Positions 1-13,387 of a DNA stretch of 64,000 nt are shown piece by piece. Below the pieces are notes generated by a model. The model was not told the origin of the DNA. It saw nothing but the letters and a program-made list of their open reading frames with translations, and did no database searches. Position numbers and translations under genes: made by a program. This DNA is from an uncultured Clostridia bacterium (lineage in GTDB: Bacteria > Bacillota > Clostridia > Christensenellales > CAG-917). The stretch spans positions 284,635-348,634 of the forward strand of contig CASECZ010000002.1 of assembly GCA_949286725.1 (NCBI GenBank). Reading direction: 5' to 3'. Positions within the stretch are counted from its first letter, which is position 1. Each line of letters opens with the position of its first letter.

Positions 1-1
1 T

Positions 2-517
<516 letters not shown>

Positions 518-531
518 GACAGGAGGACAAT

Positions 532-4326
<3,795 letters not shown>

Positions 4327-4327
4327 T

Positions 4328-5518
4328 ATGAAAGAACCGCAAAAAAGATTTTTTACCTCTGAAAGCGTGACCGAGGGGCATCCCGACAAGGTCTGCGACC
4401 AGATTGCCGATGCCATACTCGACGACATTTTCACGGAAGATCCTTCCGCGAGGGTTGCCGTCGAGGTGTGCGCGACGACGGGTATGGTAATGGTTTTCGG
4501 CGAGGTTTCGACCAGCCATTACAGCGACATAGCGGGCATAGTGCGCGGCGTGGTGAAAGACGTGGGTTACGACGACAGCTCCCTCGGCTTCGACTACAAA
4601 ACCTGCGCCGTGCTGTCCTCTCTGGACGAGCAGTCGCCCGATATCGCGCGCGGCGTCGACGAGGCGGCGGATTACGTCGGTTGCGACGAGTACGACAAAC
4701 TCGGTGCGGGCGATCAGGGTATGATGTTCGGCTACGCCACGGACGAAACGGCGGAGTATATGCCTCTGCCCATAATGCTGGCGCACGCCGTGACGCGCAA
4801 ACTCACCGAAGTGCGCAAGTCGGGCGAACTGCCTTGGCTGCGTCCCGACGGAAAGAGCCAGATCACCGTCGAATACATAGACGGCGTGCCCGAGAGGGTG
4901 GACGTCGTCGTGCTTTCGGCTCAGCATTCCGAGGACGTCGACGCGGCGACGCTGGAAAAGGAGCTGACGGAGAAGGTCATCCGTCGCGCCATTCCCGCGG
5001 AGTACCTCGACGGCGACACCAAGATATTCATCAATCCCACGGGCAGGTTCGTAAAGGGCGGACCCGCGGGCGACAGCGGCGTCACGGGCAGAAAAATCAT
5101 CGTGGACACCTACGGCGGTTTCTGTCCTCACGGAGGCGGCGCGCTGTCGGGAAAAGACCCCACGAAAGTGGACAGGAGCGGGCTGTATATGGCGCGTTAC
5201 GTATGCAAGAACCTCGTTGCGGCAGGCGTATGCCGCAGGGTGGAATTGCAGGTTGCGTACGCTATTGGAATGGCACGCCCCGTGTCCGTGTACGTCAACA
5301 GTTTCGGTACGGGCGTCGTTGACGACGACGTCATTGCCGAGATAGTTTCCGAAGTGTTCGATTTGCGCCCGCGCGCAATCATCGACAACCTCGGACTGAA
5401 CAGACCCATTTACCGTGCGACCTCCAACTACGGGCATTTAGGCAGAGCCGAGTTCCCGTGGGAGAGGACGGACAAGGTCGACGACGTGCGCAGAGTGCTG
5501 GAAAGATACACGAAATGA
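4328..5518 (+). CDS. metK: S-adenosylmethionine synthase
   Basis: Methionine adenosyltransferase, 396 residues, full length. It makes S-adenosylmethionine from methionine and ATP in the cytoplasm. The N-terminal ATP/methionine motif [20 protein letters not shown], the central [12 protein letters not shown] motif and the P-loop-like motif [12 protein letters not shown] are all present. It starts one base after the rpoC stop codon, so translation is likely coupled to rpoC; no SAM riboswitch can lie between them. Coupling metK to RNA polymerase genes is unusual, since in many Firmicutes metK is a separate riboswitch-controlled gene. A rho-independent terminator directly follows. Confidence 0.98.
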   Translation: MKEPQKRFFTSESVTEGHPDKVCDQIADAILDDIFTEDPSARVAVEVCATTGMVMVFGEVSTSHYSDIAGIVRGVVKDVGYDDSSLGFDYKTCAVLSSLDEQSPDIARGVDEAADYVGCDEYDKLGAGDQGMMFGYATDETAEYMPLPIMLAHAVTRKLTEVRKSGELPWLRPDGKSQITVEYIDGVPERVDVVVLSAQHSEDVDAATLEKELTEKVIRRAIPAEYLDGDTKIFINPTGRFVKGGPAGDSGVTGRKIIVDTYGGFCPHGGGALSGKDPTKVDRSGLYMARYVCKNLVAAGVCRRVELQVAYAIGMARPVSVYVNSFGTGVVDDDVIAEIVSEVFDLRPRAIIDNLGLNRPIYRATSNYGHLGRAEFPWERTDKVDDVRRVLERYTK

Positions 5519-5525
5519 CAAAACG

Positions 5526-5558
5526 AAAAGCAAGGTTGTTGCGCCTTGCTTTTTGTTT
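5526..5558 (+). terminator. Rho-independent terminator after metK
   Basis: A perfect 10-bp stem (5526-5535 with 5544-5553, arms AAAAGCAAGG and CCTTGCTTTT) with an 8-base loop runs into a T-rich tail. It ends the rpoB-rpoC-metK transcript. Confidence 0.85.
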
Positions 5559-5584
5559 GAACGGCCTGTGCGCCGACGGGTGTT

Positions 5585-7801
5585 ATGGAACTTAAAGGCG
5601 AAGTCAAAAACCTGATATTCCGAAACGATGAAACGGGTTACACCGTGCTCGACCTTGCGTCCGAGAACGGCGTTTTTACCGTGGTCGGAATTCTGCCCCC
5701 CGTCAGCGAAGGACAAAATCTGCGCGTGGAAGGCGATTTCAAGACGCGCAGTATGTACGGCAAACAGTTCACCGCCGAAAAGGCGTACGTCAGCGCGCCC
5801 TCCAAACTGGACGGCATAATCAAATTTCTGAGCAGCGGGCTCATCCACGGAATGGGACCCGTCACGGCGGCGGCGATAGTCGATTATCACGGCGTCAACA
5901 CGCTCGAAGCGATGAAGTACCCCGTGGAAATAGCCAAGGTCAAGGGCATATCCCTGAAACGTGCCACGGATTTCTGCCTGGCTTACTCCAAGTTGCAGAA
6001 GATGCAGTCCGCGGTCATGTTCTTGCAGGAACTGGGCATTTCCGTAAATCTCGCGCTCAAAATTTATCGGGCGTACGAGGACGCCACCGAAGAGAAGGTG
6101 CGCAAAAACCCGTATATGCTCGTCGACGACATCGACGGCGTGGGGTTTGCCACGGCGGACAGAATAGCGGGCGAACTGGGTATCGCGCGCGACAGCGACT
6201 ACCGCATATGCGCCGCGGTAAGCTATCTGCTCAAAGAGGCGTCGACCAAGAGCGGACACAACTATTTGCCCGAAAACGAACTTGTGAATGCCGCAATCGA
6301 GCTTTTAAGGCTCGATATCGACGATACGGAGCGTCGCGTGCGCGACAATATCGAGGATATGGTGCTGCTAGGCGACCTGGTCAGATACGACACGGGCGAG
6401 TGCGTCGCCATACTCACGCGCTACAACTACAACACGGAAAAGAGCATTGCGAAACGTCTTGTCAGGTTGCAGGCGGAAGCCGCCGATTTCAGGGTCAACA
6501 CCGATTTCGAGGTTGCACAGTTCGAAAAGGAAGCGGGGTTTGTTCTGCACCCCAATCAGGTCGAAGCCGTGCGCGCCGCGGTGGAAAACGGCGTGCAGAT
6601 AGTCACGGGCGGACCCGGCACGGGCAAGACCACGATCGTGAAGTGCATAATGCACCTTTTCAAAAATCTCAATCAGCGGGTCGCGCTCTGCGCGCCGACG
6701 GGCAGAGCGGCAAAGAGACTGTCCGAGGCGACGGGAGAAGAGGCAAAGACCATTCATCGTATGCTCGACCTCGACTGGAAGGACGGCGGCGGACACTTCA
6801 CCTACAACGAAAACCGCTCTTTGCCGCTTGACGCGGTCATCGTGGACGAGGTCAGCATGGTGGACGCCTTCGTGTTCAACGCCTTGCTCAAAGCGCTGGA
6901 ACGCGGTTGCAGGCTCGTGCTCGTGGGCGACAAAGACCAGCTCGCTTCCGTCGGAGCGGGCAACGTCCTCAGCGACCTGATCAAATGCGGACGTTTCCCC
7001 GTCAGCGAACTCACGCAGATTTACCGTCAGTCGGAGCAGAGCAAAATCGTCCCCAACGCGCACAAAATCAACAGGGGAGAAATGCCCGACCTCGACAACA
7101 AGAGTTCGGATTTCTTCTTCGAGGAGCGCGACAATTCCGAGGCTATCGCCGCCACGGCGGTGGAACTCGTAACGCGTAGATTGCCCAAATACCTCGGAGT
7201 TTCTCCGCTGGAAATTCAGTTGCTTTGCCCGATGAAACGCGGCGCGGCGGGCACGGTAAGCCTCAACCGCGCTTTGCAACAAGCACTCAACCCTCCCTCC
7301 CGCGACAAGCGCGAAGTCCGTCAGGGCGACACGCTCTTCCGCGAGGGTGACAAGGTCATGCAGATGCAGAACAACTATCAGCAGGAGTGGGTGCAGACGA
7401 CGGGCAACCGCGTGGAAAGAGGCACGGGGGTTTTCAACGGCGACATAGGCGTCATTGAGAGCATAAATACGCAGATAATGCAGTTTACCGTGCGTTTTGA
7501 GGACGATAAAGTGTCTGTTTATCAATATGCGGACATAGAACAACTCTCCCTCGCGTATGCCGTCACGATACACAAATCGCAGGGGAGCGAGTTCGACGCC
7601 GTGGTTATTGCGCTGGACGCCAACTATATGTTGCAGACGCGCAACCTGCTTTACACCGCGGTCACGAGGGCGAAGAAACTGGTCGTCATAGCGGGGTCCA
7701 AAAAGACCGTCGCGCGAATGATAAAGAACAACGAAACCGCAAGACGCTATTCTCTTCTCATCAATCTGATTGAAGAGGAGTTTGCGGGCGAAGTGTTCTA
7801 G
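5585..7801 (+). CDS. recD2: RecD-like ATP-dependent DNA helicase (RecD2)
   Basis: Superfamily 1 DNA helicase of the RecD2 (YrrC) type, 738 residues. RecD2 enzymes unwind DNA 5' to 3' without RecBC and act in DNA repair and replication-fork maintenance. An N-terminal OB-like region (about 1-80) is followed by helix-hairpin-helix stretches (for example GMGPVTAAAIVDYHG near residue 97). Helicase motifs follow in order: Walker A GGPGTGKTT, Walker B VDEVSMVD, motif III GDKDQLASVGAGN, and the C-terminal motifs TIHKSQGSEF and YTAVTRAKK. The gene starts 26 bases after the metK terminator and is followed after 11 bases by a comF-like gene, so recD2 and comF probably form one unit. Confidence 0.95.
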   Translation: MELKGEVKNLIFRNDETGYTVLDLASENGVFTVVGILPPVSEGQNLRVEGDFKTRSMYGKQFTAEKAYVSAPSKLDGIIKFLSSGLIHGMGPVTAAAIVDYHGVNTLEAMKYPVEIAKVKGISLKRATDFCLAYSKLQKMQSAVMFLQELGISVNLALKIYRAYEDATEEKVRKNPYMLVDDIDGVGFATADRIAGELGIARDSDYRICAAVSYLLKEASTKSGHNYLPENELVNAAIELLRLDIDDTERRVRDNIEDMVLLGDLVRYDTGECVAILTRYNYNTEKSIAKRLVRLQAEAADFRVNTDFEVAQFEKEAGFVLHPNQVEAVRAAVENGVQIVTGGPGTGKTTIVKCIMHLFKNLNQRVALCAPTGRAAKRLSEATGEEAKTIHRMLDLDWKDGGGHFTYNENRSLPLDAVIVDEVSMVDAFVFNALLKALERGCRLVLVGDKDQLASVGAGNVLSDLIKCGRFPVSELTQIYRQSEQSKIVPNAHKINRGEMPDLDNKSSDFFFEERDNSEAIAATAVELVTRRLPKYLGVSPLEIQLLCPMKRGAAGTVSLNRALQQALNPPSRDKREVRQGDTLFREGDKVMQMQNNYQQEWVQTTGNRVERGTGVFNGDIGVIESINTQIMQFTVRFEDDKVSVYQYADIEQLSLAYAVTIHKSQGSEFDAVVIALDANYMLQTRNLLYTAVTRAKKLVVIAGSKKTVARMIKNNETARRYSLLINLIEEEFAGEVF

Positions 7802-7812
7802 GAGGGTGCTCC

Positions 7813-8604
7813 GTGGGTGCGAAATCGGGTGTGGCGAATGCGAAAGAAAAGTCGGAGGGCAAAGTCCTCCGCGCCGTCAAACGCGCGCTCGGCGTCCTCA
7901 AAGACGCGGTCTATCCCGAAAACGTGACCTGCGACCTCTGCGGAAAGGAATTGACAGCGGACACGCGCTACAATCTTTGCGCCGCCTGCACGGAGAAAAT
8001 GCCTTCCGTGCGCGGGCACGTGTGCCTTAATTGTGGCGTGCCGATAAATGACGAAGCCGATTTCTGCCTGCGCTGTCAGCGCACGGAAAGCGTCTACAAA
8101 TTAAACCGTTCGCCTCTCGTTTACGAAGGCGGAGCGAAAGGGTTGATATACGCGTTGAAGTTCGGCGGCAAAAAGTATATCGCGAAACTCCTCGGCGCGA
8201 TGATGGCGGACGCCTATCTGAATTCGGACATGGACGCCGAAATCGCCGTGTTCGTTCCCATGAGCGACGCCGAGAAAAAGAAGCGCGGATTCAATCAGGC
8301 GGAGTTGCTCGCCCGCGAAGTGGGCGAAAGGCTGGGCTTGCCCGTGCTTCCCGCGCTCGTCAAGGTCAAGGAAACCTCGCCGCAAAAGGAACTGACGGGC
8401 AAAGAGAGGGCGGACAACCTCAAAGGGTGCTTTTCCGTTGCGTATGCGGACTGGATCGCGGGGCGCAGAATTCTGCTCGTCGACGACGTGTTCACGACGG
8501 GCGCGACGGCAAACGAATGTGCCCGCACTCTGCTGAAAGCCAAGGTCAGACAGGTGAGCGTATTGACTGCCGCAGTCACTGTGCAGAAACTCGCGACGGA
8601 ATGA
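7813..8604 (+). CDS. comF: ComF family phosphoribosyltransferase-like protein
   Basis: ComF/GntX family protein of 263 residues. Members combine a zinc ribbon with a phosphoribosyltransferase fold and are linked to DNA uptake during competence; no reaction is established. Visible parts are a basic N-terminal stretch, CxxC pairs (CDLCG, CAAC, CLNCG, CLRCQ, residues about 38-93), and the C-terminal PRPP-binding motif ILLVDDVFTTGATANEC. The start is GTG, chosen because GGAGGG lies six bases upstream and overlaps the recD2 stop. Its place after recD2 suggests a shared role in single-stranded DNA handling, but this is inference. No other competence gene is in the window. Confidence 0.9.
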   Translation: MGAKSGVANAKEKSEGKVLRAVKRALGVLKDAVYPENVTCDLCGKELTADTRYNLCAACTEKMPSVRGHVCLNCGVPINDEADFCLRCQRTESVYKLNRSPLVYEGGAKGLIYALKFGGKKYIAKLLGAMMADAYLNSDMDAEIAVFVPMSDAEKKKRGFNQAELLAREVGERLGLPVLPALVKVKETSPQKELTGKERADNLKGCFSVAYADWIAGRRILLVDDVFTTGATANECARTLLKAKVRQVSVLTAAVTVQKLATE

Positions 8605-8619
8605 CGGCGGATAAAACCG

Positions 8620-8648
8620 TTGCCAGTTTGCGCCAAAAGTTATATCAT
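8620..8648 (+). promoter_or_regulatory. Predicted vegetative promoter for secA
   Basis: TTGCCA (8620-8625) and TATCAT (8643-8648) are separated by 17 bases, each with one mismatch to the sigma-A consensus. It lies 105 bases before the secA start. The leader between them is rich in GCGC/TGCGC repeats and could fold, but no known regulator motif was recognised. Confidence 0.6.
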
Positions 8649-8752
8649 TAAATAACACGATGCGCCGCACGCGCGCAATGCGCGGTTTGCGCAAGCGCAC
8701 GCACGCGTCAATTCATTGGAAAACTATCAGGGCTGTGCCCGAAGGACGGAAT

Positions 8753-11413
8753 ATGCTTTCAATTTTCAACGAAAACGAAAGAAAGGTAAGGAAGCTTCGC
8801 AAAATCGCGGAAAAAATCGACGCGCTGGCGCCCGAATACGCGGCTTTGAGCGACGAACAACTTGCCGCAAAGACCGCGGAGTTCAAGGAGAGTCTGGCAC
8901 AGGGCAAGACGCTCGATGACATTCTCCCCGACGCGTTCGCAACGGTACGCGAGGCGGCGGACAGGGTGCTCGGGCTGCGTCCTTTCTTCGTTCAGCTTAT
9001 GGGCGGTATCGCTTTGCATCAGGGCAGAATCGCCGAGATGGGCACGGGCGAAGGCAAAACGCTTGTCGCTACGATGCCTTCTTATCTCAACGCGCTGACG
9101 GGCAAAGGCGTGCACGTCGTCACCGTCAACGACTATCTCGCCTCGCGTGACGCGGCGTGGATGGGCAAGGTGCATCGTTTTCTCGGATTGAGCGTGGGCG
9201 TGGTCGTTCCCGGCATGAAAAACGAGGAGAAGCGCGCGGCGTACGCAAGCGACATAACCTATTGCACCAACAACGAACTGGGCTTCGACTTTTTGCGCGA
9301 CAATATGGTCGTGCGCAAGGCGGACAAGGTTCAGCGCGAACTCAACTTCGCAATCATCGACGAGGTGGACTCCATTCTCATCGACGAGGCGCGCACTCCG
9401 CTCATAATATCGGGCAGAGGCGGCAAATCGGGCGACCTGTACAAGCAGGCGGATTCTTTTGCGCGGACTCTGCGCGAGGGCGACGATTTCACCATAGAGG
9501 AAAAAGAGCGCACCGTAATGCTCACCGATGACGGCGTGGCGAAGGCGGAACGCTATTTTCACGTAACCAATCTCACCGACCTCGACAACACGGAACTCTA
9601 TCACCACATTCAGCAGGCGTTGAAAGCGCACAACCTTATGAAGCGCGACCGCGATTATATTGTTTCGGACGGCGAGGTGCTGATAGTGGACGAGTTCACG
9701 GGGCGTATTATGATAGGCCGTCGCTACAACGAGGGTCTGCACCAGGCAATCGAAGCCAAGGAGCACGTCCAGATACGCAGCGAGAACAAGACGCTTGCCA
9801 CGATAACTTTCCAGAATTTCTTCCGCATGTATCGGAAGTTGTCGGGCATGACGGGCACGGCGAAGACGGAAGAGGAGGAATTCAAGGGGATTTATTCTCT
9901 CGACGTCGTCACCATACCTCCCAACAAACCCTCTCAACGCAAGGACGAAAACGACAAGATATACACCAAAATCGACGGAAAACTACGCGCAATCGTTGCC
10001 GACATCGAGGAGTGCTTCAAGAAAGGACAGCCCGTTCTGGTCGGCACGGTCAGCGTCGAGAAGTCCGAGCAGCTCAGCGATATGCTCAAACGCAAGGGCA
10101 TACGTCATAACGTGCTGAACGCCAAATTCCACAAACAGGAAGCGCAGATCATCGCGCAGGCAGGCAAATATAAAGCTGTTACGATAGCCACCAATATGGC
10201 GGGGCGCGGCACGGACATCATGCTGGGCGGCAATGCGGAATTCCAGGCGAAGGAGCGCATGGAGCGCGACGGTTTCGCCCCCGAAATCATCGAAATGGCA
10301 ACCTCGCCGCACGACTACGACGATGACGCGGTGCGCGAAGCCAAAGAGGTGTTCCGCCACCACTATGACGCGTTCAAGAAGGTATGCGACGAGGAGAAGG
10401 AAAAGGTCATCGCGCTCGGCGGGTTGCGCGTCATAGGCTCCGAACGTCACGAGAGCAGGCGTATCGACAACCAGTTGCGAGGCAGAAGCGGACGTCAGGG
10501 CGATCCCGGCAGCACCGTGTTCTACATCTCGATGGAGGACGATATCGCGCGTATCTTCGGCGGCGACAGAATGAAAACCATCGCCGAAACAATGCGTTTC
10601 GACGACGACACGCCCATATCCAACGGTGTCATCAGCAGACAGATCGAGCGTGCGCAACGCCTTGTCGAGGGCAGGAACTTCTCCATAAGGAAGCAGGTGT
10701 TGAGTTACGACGACGTGATGAACGCCCAGCGCGAACTGATATACAAAGAGCGCGGCAAAGTGCTCGACGGTATGGACGTTCACGACCAGATAATCGAGAT
10801 GATAGGCGACCTCGCCGAAGAGATAATCGGCTACTATGCCGACTACAAGACGGATTACAACACGTGGGACTATCAGGCGTTCAACGCGGCGCTGGAACAG
10901 CGCATGTTGCCCAAGGACACCAACCTTATGACGCCCGAACTGTGCTCGTGCTACGACGTGTACAAGCTCAAGGACGCCGTGTTGAAAATCGCGCTCGACG
11001 ACTACGAGAAGAAGATAGAACGCCTCAAAGCCGACGGAATGAATTTCGGCGAACTGGAACGCGTCATTCTGTTGCGCACGGTGGACAGCAAGTGGATGGA
11101 CCACATTGACGCCATGGACGCGTTGCGTCGCGGCATAGGACTGCGCGGATACGGGCAGCGCGACCCCGTCATCGCCTACCGTCAGGAAGGCTGGGAGATG
11201 TTCGAGGATATGGTGTCGAGGATACATTCCGAAACTGCCGCCGTACTCCTCAAAGTGCAGGTGGAAAAGCGCGAGGAAGGCGCACCCGCCAAGTTGTCGC
11301 AGAACATTGCCACGGCGCAGAAAACCGTCGTCAACAAGTCGGCGAAAGTCGGCAGAAACGACCCCTGTCCCTGCGGAAGCGGACTGAAATACAAGAACTG
11401 TTGCGGTAAATGA
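8753..11413 (+). CDS. secA: Protein translocase subunit SecA
   Basis: SecA ATPase, 886 residues, which drives preproteins through SecYEG at the cytoplasmic membrane. The Walker A motif MGTGEGKTLVA, the DEAD-type box VDEVDSILIDEARTPLI, the motif LSGMTGTA and the second helicase-domain motif TNMAGRGTDIMLGG are intact. The C-terminus carries the SEC-C zinc motif CPCGSGLKYKNCCG. An in-frame ATG 93 bases upstream is possible, but the start at 8753 has a GAAGGACGGA ribosome-binding site, and MLSIFNENERKVRKL is the family N-terminus. prfB starts two bases after the stop, the common secA-prfB pairing. SecE, its partner in the translocon, is encoded at 19.4 kb. Confidence 0.98.
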   Translation: MLSIFNENERKVRKLRKIAEKIDALAPEYAALSDEQLAAKTAEFKESLAQGKTLDDILPDAFATVREAADRVLGLRPFFVQLMGGIALHQGRIAEMGTGEGKTLVATMPSYLNALTGKGVHVVTVNDYLASRDAAWMGKVHRFLGLSVGVVVPGMKNEEKRAAYASDITYCTNNELGFDFLRDNMVVRKADKVQRELNFAIIDEVDSILIDEARTPLIISGRGGKSGDLYKQADSFARTLREGDDFTIEEKERTVMLTDDGVAKAERYFHVTNLTDLDNTELYHHIQQALKAHNLMKRDRDYIVSDGEVLIVDEFTGRIMIGRRYNEGLHQAIEAKEHVQIRSENKTLATITFQNFFRMYRKLSGMTGTAKTEEEEFKGIYSLDVVTIPPNKPSQRKDENDKIYTKIDGKLRAIVADIEECFKKGQPVLVGTVSVEKSEQLSDMLKRKGIRHNVLNAKFHKQEAQIIAQAGKYKAVTIATNMAGRGTDIMLGGNAEFQAKERMERDGFAPEIIEMATSPHDYDDDAVREAKEVFRHHYDAFKKVCDEEKEKVIALGGLRVIGSERHESRRIDNQLRGRSGRQGDPGSTVFYISMEDDIARIFGGDRMKTIAETMRFDDDTPISNGVISRQIERAQRLVEGRNFSIRKQVLSYDDVMNAQRELIYKERGKVLDGMDVHDQIIEMIGDLAEEIIGYYADYKTDYNTWDYQAFNAALEQRMLPKDTNLMTPELCSCYDVYKLKDAVLKIALDDYEKKIERLKADGMNFGELERVILLRTVDSKWMDHIDAMDALRRGIGLRGYGQRDPVIAYRQEGWEMFEDMVSRIHSETAAVLLKVQVEKREEGAPAKLSQNIATAQKTVVNKSAKVGRNDPCPCGSGLKYKNCCGK

Positions 11414-11414
11414 T

Positions 11415-12521
11415 ATGCTTGATTATACGGAAAAGAAAAATCAACTCAAATCGCTGAAAGCCGAGTTTATGCACGCATATGAAGGGATAAACCCCGAGAA
11501 AATGCGCGCACGCATTGCCGAACTCGAAAAAGAGCAGAACGCGGAAGGCTTCTGGAACGACGCCGAAAACGCCAAGAAAGTGTCCAAGGAAATGAGCCAG
11601 CTGACCAGCAAACTCGGCAAGTTCGAGAAGCTCATCGCGGACATCGACGACGCCATCGACACCGTCGATATAGTCGAGCTCGAAAACAGCGAAGAGGAGG
11701 ACGAGGCGCTGTTGAAGCGCATAGCCGTGCTCACCGAGGAGGTGGAAAAACTCACGCTGTCCACGTTGCTTTCGGGCAAGTACGATGCGTTGAACGCAAT
11801 CCTCACTCTGCACGCGGGCGCAGGCGGAACGGAAGCGCAGGACTGGTGCGAAATGCTGTATCGCATGTACACGCGTTTCGTGGAGAGGTCGGGGTGGACT
11901 TATACCGAACTCGACAGCCTTGCGGGCGACGAAGCGGGGCTTAAAAGCGTGACTTTCCGCGTCGAAGGCGACAACGCGTACGGCTATCTCAAAGCCGAAA
12001 AAGGCGTGCACCGTTTGGTCAGAATTTCGCCTTTCGACAGTCAGGCGCGCCGTCATACGTCCTTTGCGTCTTTGGAAGTCATGCCCGAAATCATCGACAC
12101 GACGGAAATCGAAATCCGTCCCGAGGACCTCAAAATCGATACGTACAGAAGCAGCGGCGCGGGCGGACAGCACGTCAACAAGACGGAGTCGGCAATCCGC
12201 ATAACGCACCTGCCCACGGGCATAATCGTTGCATGTCAGAACGAGCGCAGCCAGATTCAGAACCGAGAAGTCGCAATGCAGATGTTGCGCAGCAAACTCA
12301 TAGAACGCCGCGAACGCGAGCGTGAAGAGGAAGCCGCCGCAATCTCCGGTCAGCTCAAAAAAATCGAGTGGGGCAGTCAGATAAGAAGTTACGTATTCTG
12401 TCCCTACACAATGGTCAAAGACCACCGCACAGGTTACGAAACGGGCAACGTACAAGCCGTAATGGACGGTGACCTCGAAGGGTTTATCAACGAGTATTTG
12501 AAGATGTCCTCTCGCGGTTGA
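11415..12521 (+). CDS. prfB: Peptide chain release factor 2
   Basis: RF2, 368 residues, terminates translation at UGA and UAA. The stop-codon recognition motif SPFD and the peptidyl-transferase motif GAGGQHVN are present. The N-terminal helices (LKSLKAEFMHAYEGINPEKMRARIAEL) are in one uninterrupted frame, so this gene lacks the in-frame UGA and +1 programmed frameshift through which RF2 level is autoregulated in many bacteria. It starts two bases after secA and is likely cotranscribed. Its last codons and stop overlap an inverted copy of a 20-base motif that recurs in the repeats downstream. Confidence 0.97.
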   Translation: MLDYTEKKNQLKSLKAEFMHAYEGINPEKMRARIAELEKEQNAEGFWNDAENAKKVSKEMSQLTSKLGKFEKLIADIDDAIDTVDIVELENSEEEDEALLKRIAVLTEEVEKLTLSTLLSGKYDALNAILTLHAGAGGTEAQDWCEMLYRMYTRFVERSGWTYTELDSLAGDEAGLKSVTFRVEGDNAYGYLKAEKGVHRLVRISPFDSQARRHTSFASLEVMPEIIDTTEIEIRPEDLKIDTYRSSGAGGQHVNKTESAIRITHLPTGIIVACQNERSQIQNREVAMQMLRSKLIERREREREEEAAAISGQLKKIEWGSQIRSYVFCPYTMVKDHRTGYETGNVQAVMDGDLEGFINEYLKMSSRG

Positions 12522-12537
12522 GCGTGCTATTTCGCGT
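12518..12537 (+). repeat. Inverted partner of a 20-base repeat motif, overlapping the prfB stop
   Basis: These 20 bases (TTGAGCGTG, one variable base, then TATTTCGCGT) are the reverse complement, with one mismatch, of the motifs at 12622-12641 and 12829-12848. Transcribed through, they could pair with either downstream copy. GTCAGAC, eight bases further on, also matches the inverted arm. Confidence 0.7.
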
Positions 12538-12586
12538 GATACTGTGTCAGACACACGCTCCGCAAACAGTCACGTACAAGGAGTAC

Positions 12587-12773
12587 GCTCCTGTCTGCGT
12601 CGGAGATGTCTTCCTTGTCTGACGCGAAATATCACGCTCAACGGACGGCAACGCCGCGACCAAACGCGAAAACAATTCCCGGCGGAATTCTTTTCGGTCG
12701 GACTTCGTTCCTTGCACTCACCGCGCGTCGTCACAGCGGGCGCACTTGTTCGAGGCGGCTCTTCGCAAGTGCG
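12587..12773 (+). repeat. Tandem intergenic repeat, copy 1 (187 bp)
   Basis: First of two direct copies 207 bases apart. It begins GCTCCTGTCTGCGTCGGAGATG and ends in a hairpin with arms CGCACTTG and CAAGTGCG. It includes ACGCGAAATATCACGCTCAA and, only in this copy, a small palindrome around CCGGCGG. No convincing codon signal is present on either strand. It resembles REP-like or extragenic repeats, but I do not recognise a named family. Confidence 0.85.
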
Positions 12774-12793
12774 GGAATAAAGCATATAGAAAT

Positions 12794-12978
12794 GCTCCTG
12801 TCTGCGTCGGAGATGTCTTCCTTGTCTGACGCGAAATATCGCGCTCAATGGACGGCAACGCCGCGACCAAACGCGAAAACAATTTCTGAGAATTCTTTTC
12901 GGTCGGACTTCGTTCCTTGCGCTCACCGCGCATCGTCACAGCGGGCGCACTTGTTCGAGGCGGCTCATCGCAAGTGCG
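12794..12978 (+). repeat. Tandem intergenic repeat, copy 2 (185 bp)
   Basis: Second direct copy, near-identical to 12587-12773 with a handful of substitutions and one net 2-base indel near the middle (CCCGGCGG against TCTGA). The terminal hairpin arms CGCACTTG/CAAGTGCG are conserved, including a single loop difference (CTCTTCG against CTCATCG). Twenty unique bases separate the copies. Confidence 0.85.
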
Positions 12979-12995
12979 CAGCGTTGCTGTTTGTA

Positions 12996-13004
12996 TGATA
13001 TACT
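12996..13004 (+). promoter_or_regulatory. Extended -10 promoter-like element
   Basis: TGATATACT is an extended -10 element (TG, one base, TATACT). No good -35 box lies 17 bases upstream. It could start a transcript near 13011 running through the structured gap towards tsaD. Confidence 0.4.
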
Positions 13005-13010
13005 ACGCAC

Positions 13011-13387
13011 ACTTATTCGTTGTTTCGAGCCGCAAGGCGGCGAGCGTATGAGTGCCGAGCACAAGAACGAGTACGCAGTCCGCGCAGACTGCATTTACGA
13101 AGCCAAGCCCGCGGAGTGCGCGGACAAGTGGCATAATGAGAGAAATATCCTTAACGTGCGAGTGCCGAAGGTGTCCTCCCGCGAGCGTGGGTGCCCTTTC
13201 AGGGGGTACGGGAGCGGGGGAAACCCGCAGGAAGGGGCAACTCATTTTACGTTGCACGAGGAATGTAACCATTCCGCACGGGGGAGAAAAGTCCGAAGGG
13301 AAAAAGAGAGTATTATCTCCAAAACTCGTGTGCGGGGCTCTCGGTTAGCACAAAAAACGACAAAAACACGCGCTTAGAATATAGAAA
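13011..13387 (+). other. Long gap without a credible gene; possible structured RNA or long tsaD leader
   Basis: About 375 bases between the tandem repeats and tsaD. Short open frames here have no ribosome-binding site or recognisable protein. Several nested pairings can be drawn: GCAGTC with GACTGC, CTCCC with GGGAG enclosing CCCT with AGGG, GCGGG with CCCGC, and GAATG with CATTC. I compared it by eye with RNase P RNA, tmRNA, SRP RNA and 6S RNA cores and found no match. It may be an uncharacterised small RNA, a long 5' leader of tsaD, or decayed sequence. Confidence 0.35.

Noticed and set aside
4327..4327. SAM riboswitch for metK
   Set aside because: Only one base separates rpoC and metK, leaving no room for a leader.
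12570..12926. A 118-codon minus-strand frame with an internal peptide repeat
   Set aside because: The peptide repeat is a by-product of the 186-bp DNA repeat; composition is Arg/Ser/Cys-rich and there is no ribosome-binding site or family.
12587..12978. A CRISPR-like arrangement
   Set aside because: Only two units, each about 186 bp, with no short spaced repeats and no cas genes.
12991..13377. A 128-codon plus-strand frame before tsaD
   Set aside because: It has no Shine-Dalgarno sequence, an unlikely composition and no recognisable protein; the stretch looks structured or non-coding.
13011..13387. RNase P RNA, tmRNA, 6S RNA or SRP RNA
   Set aside because: The conserved cores of these RNAs could not be found on either strand.
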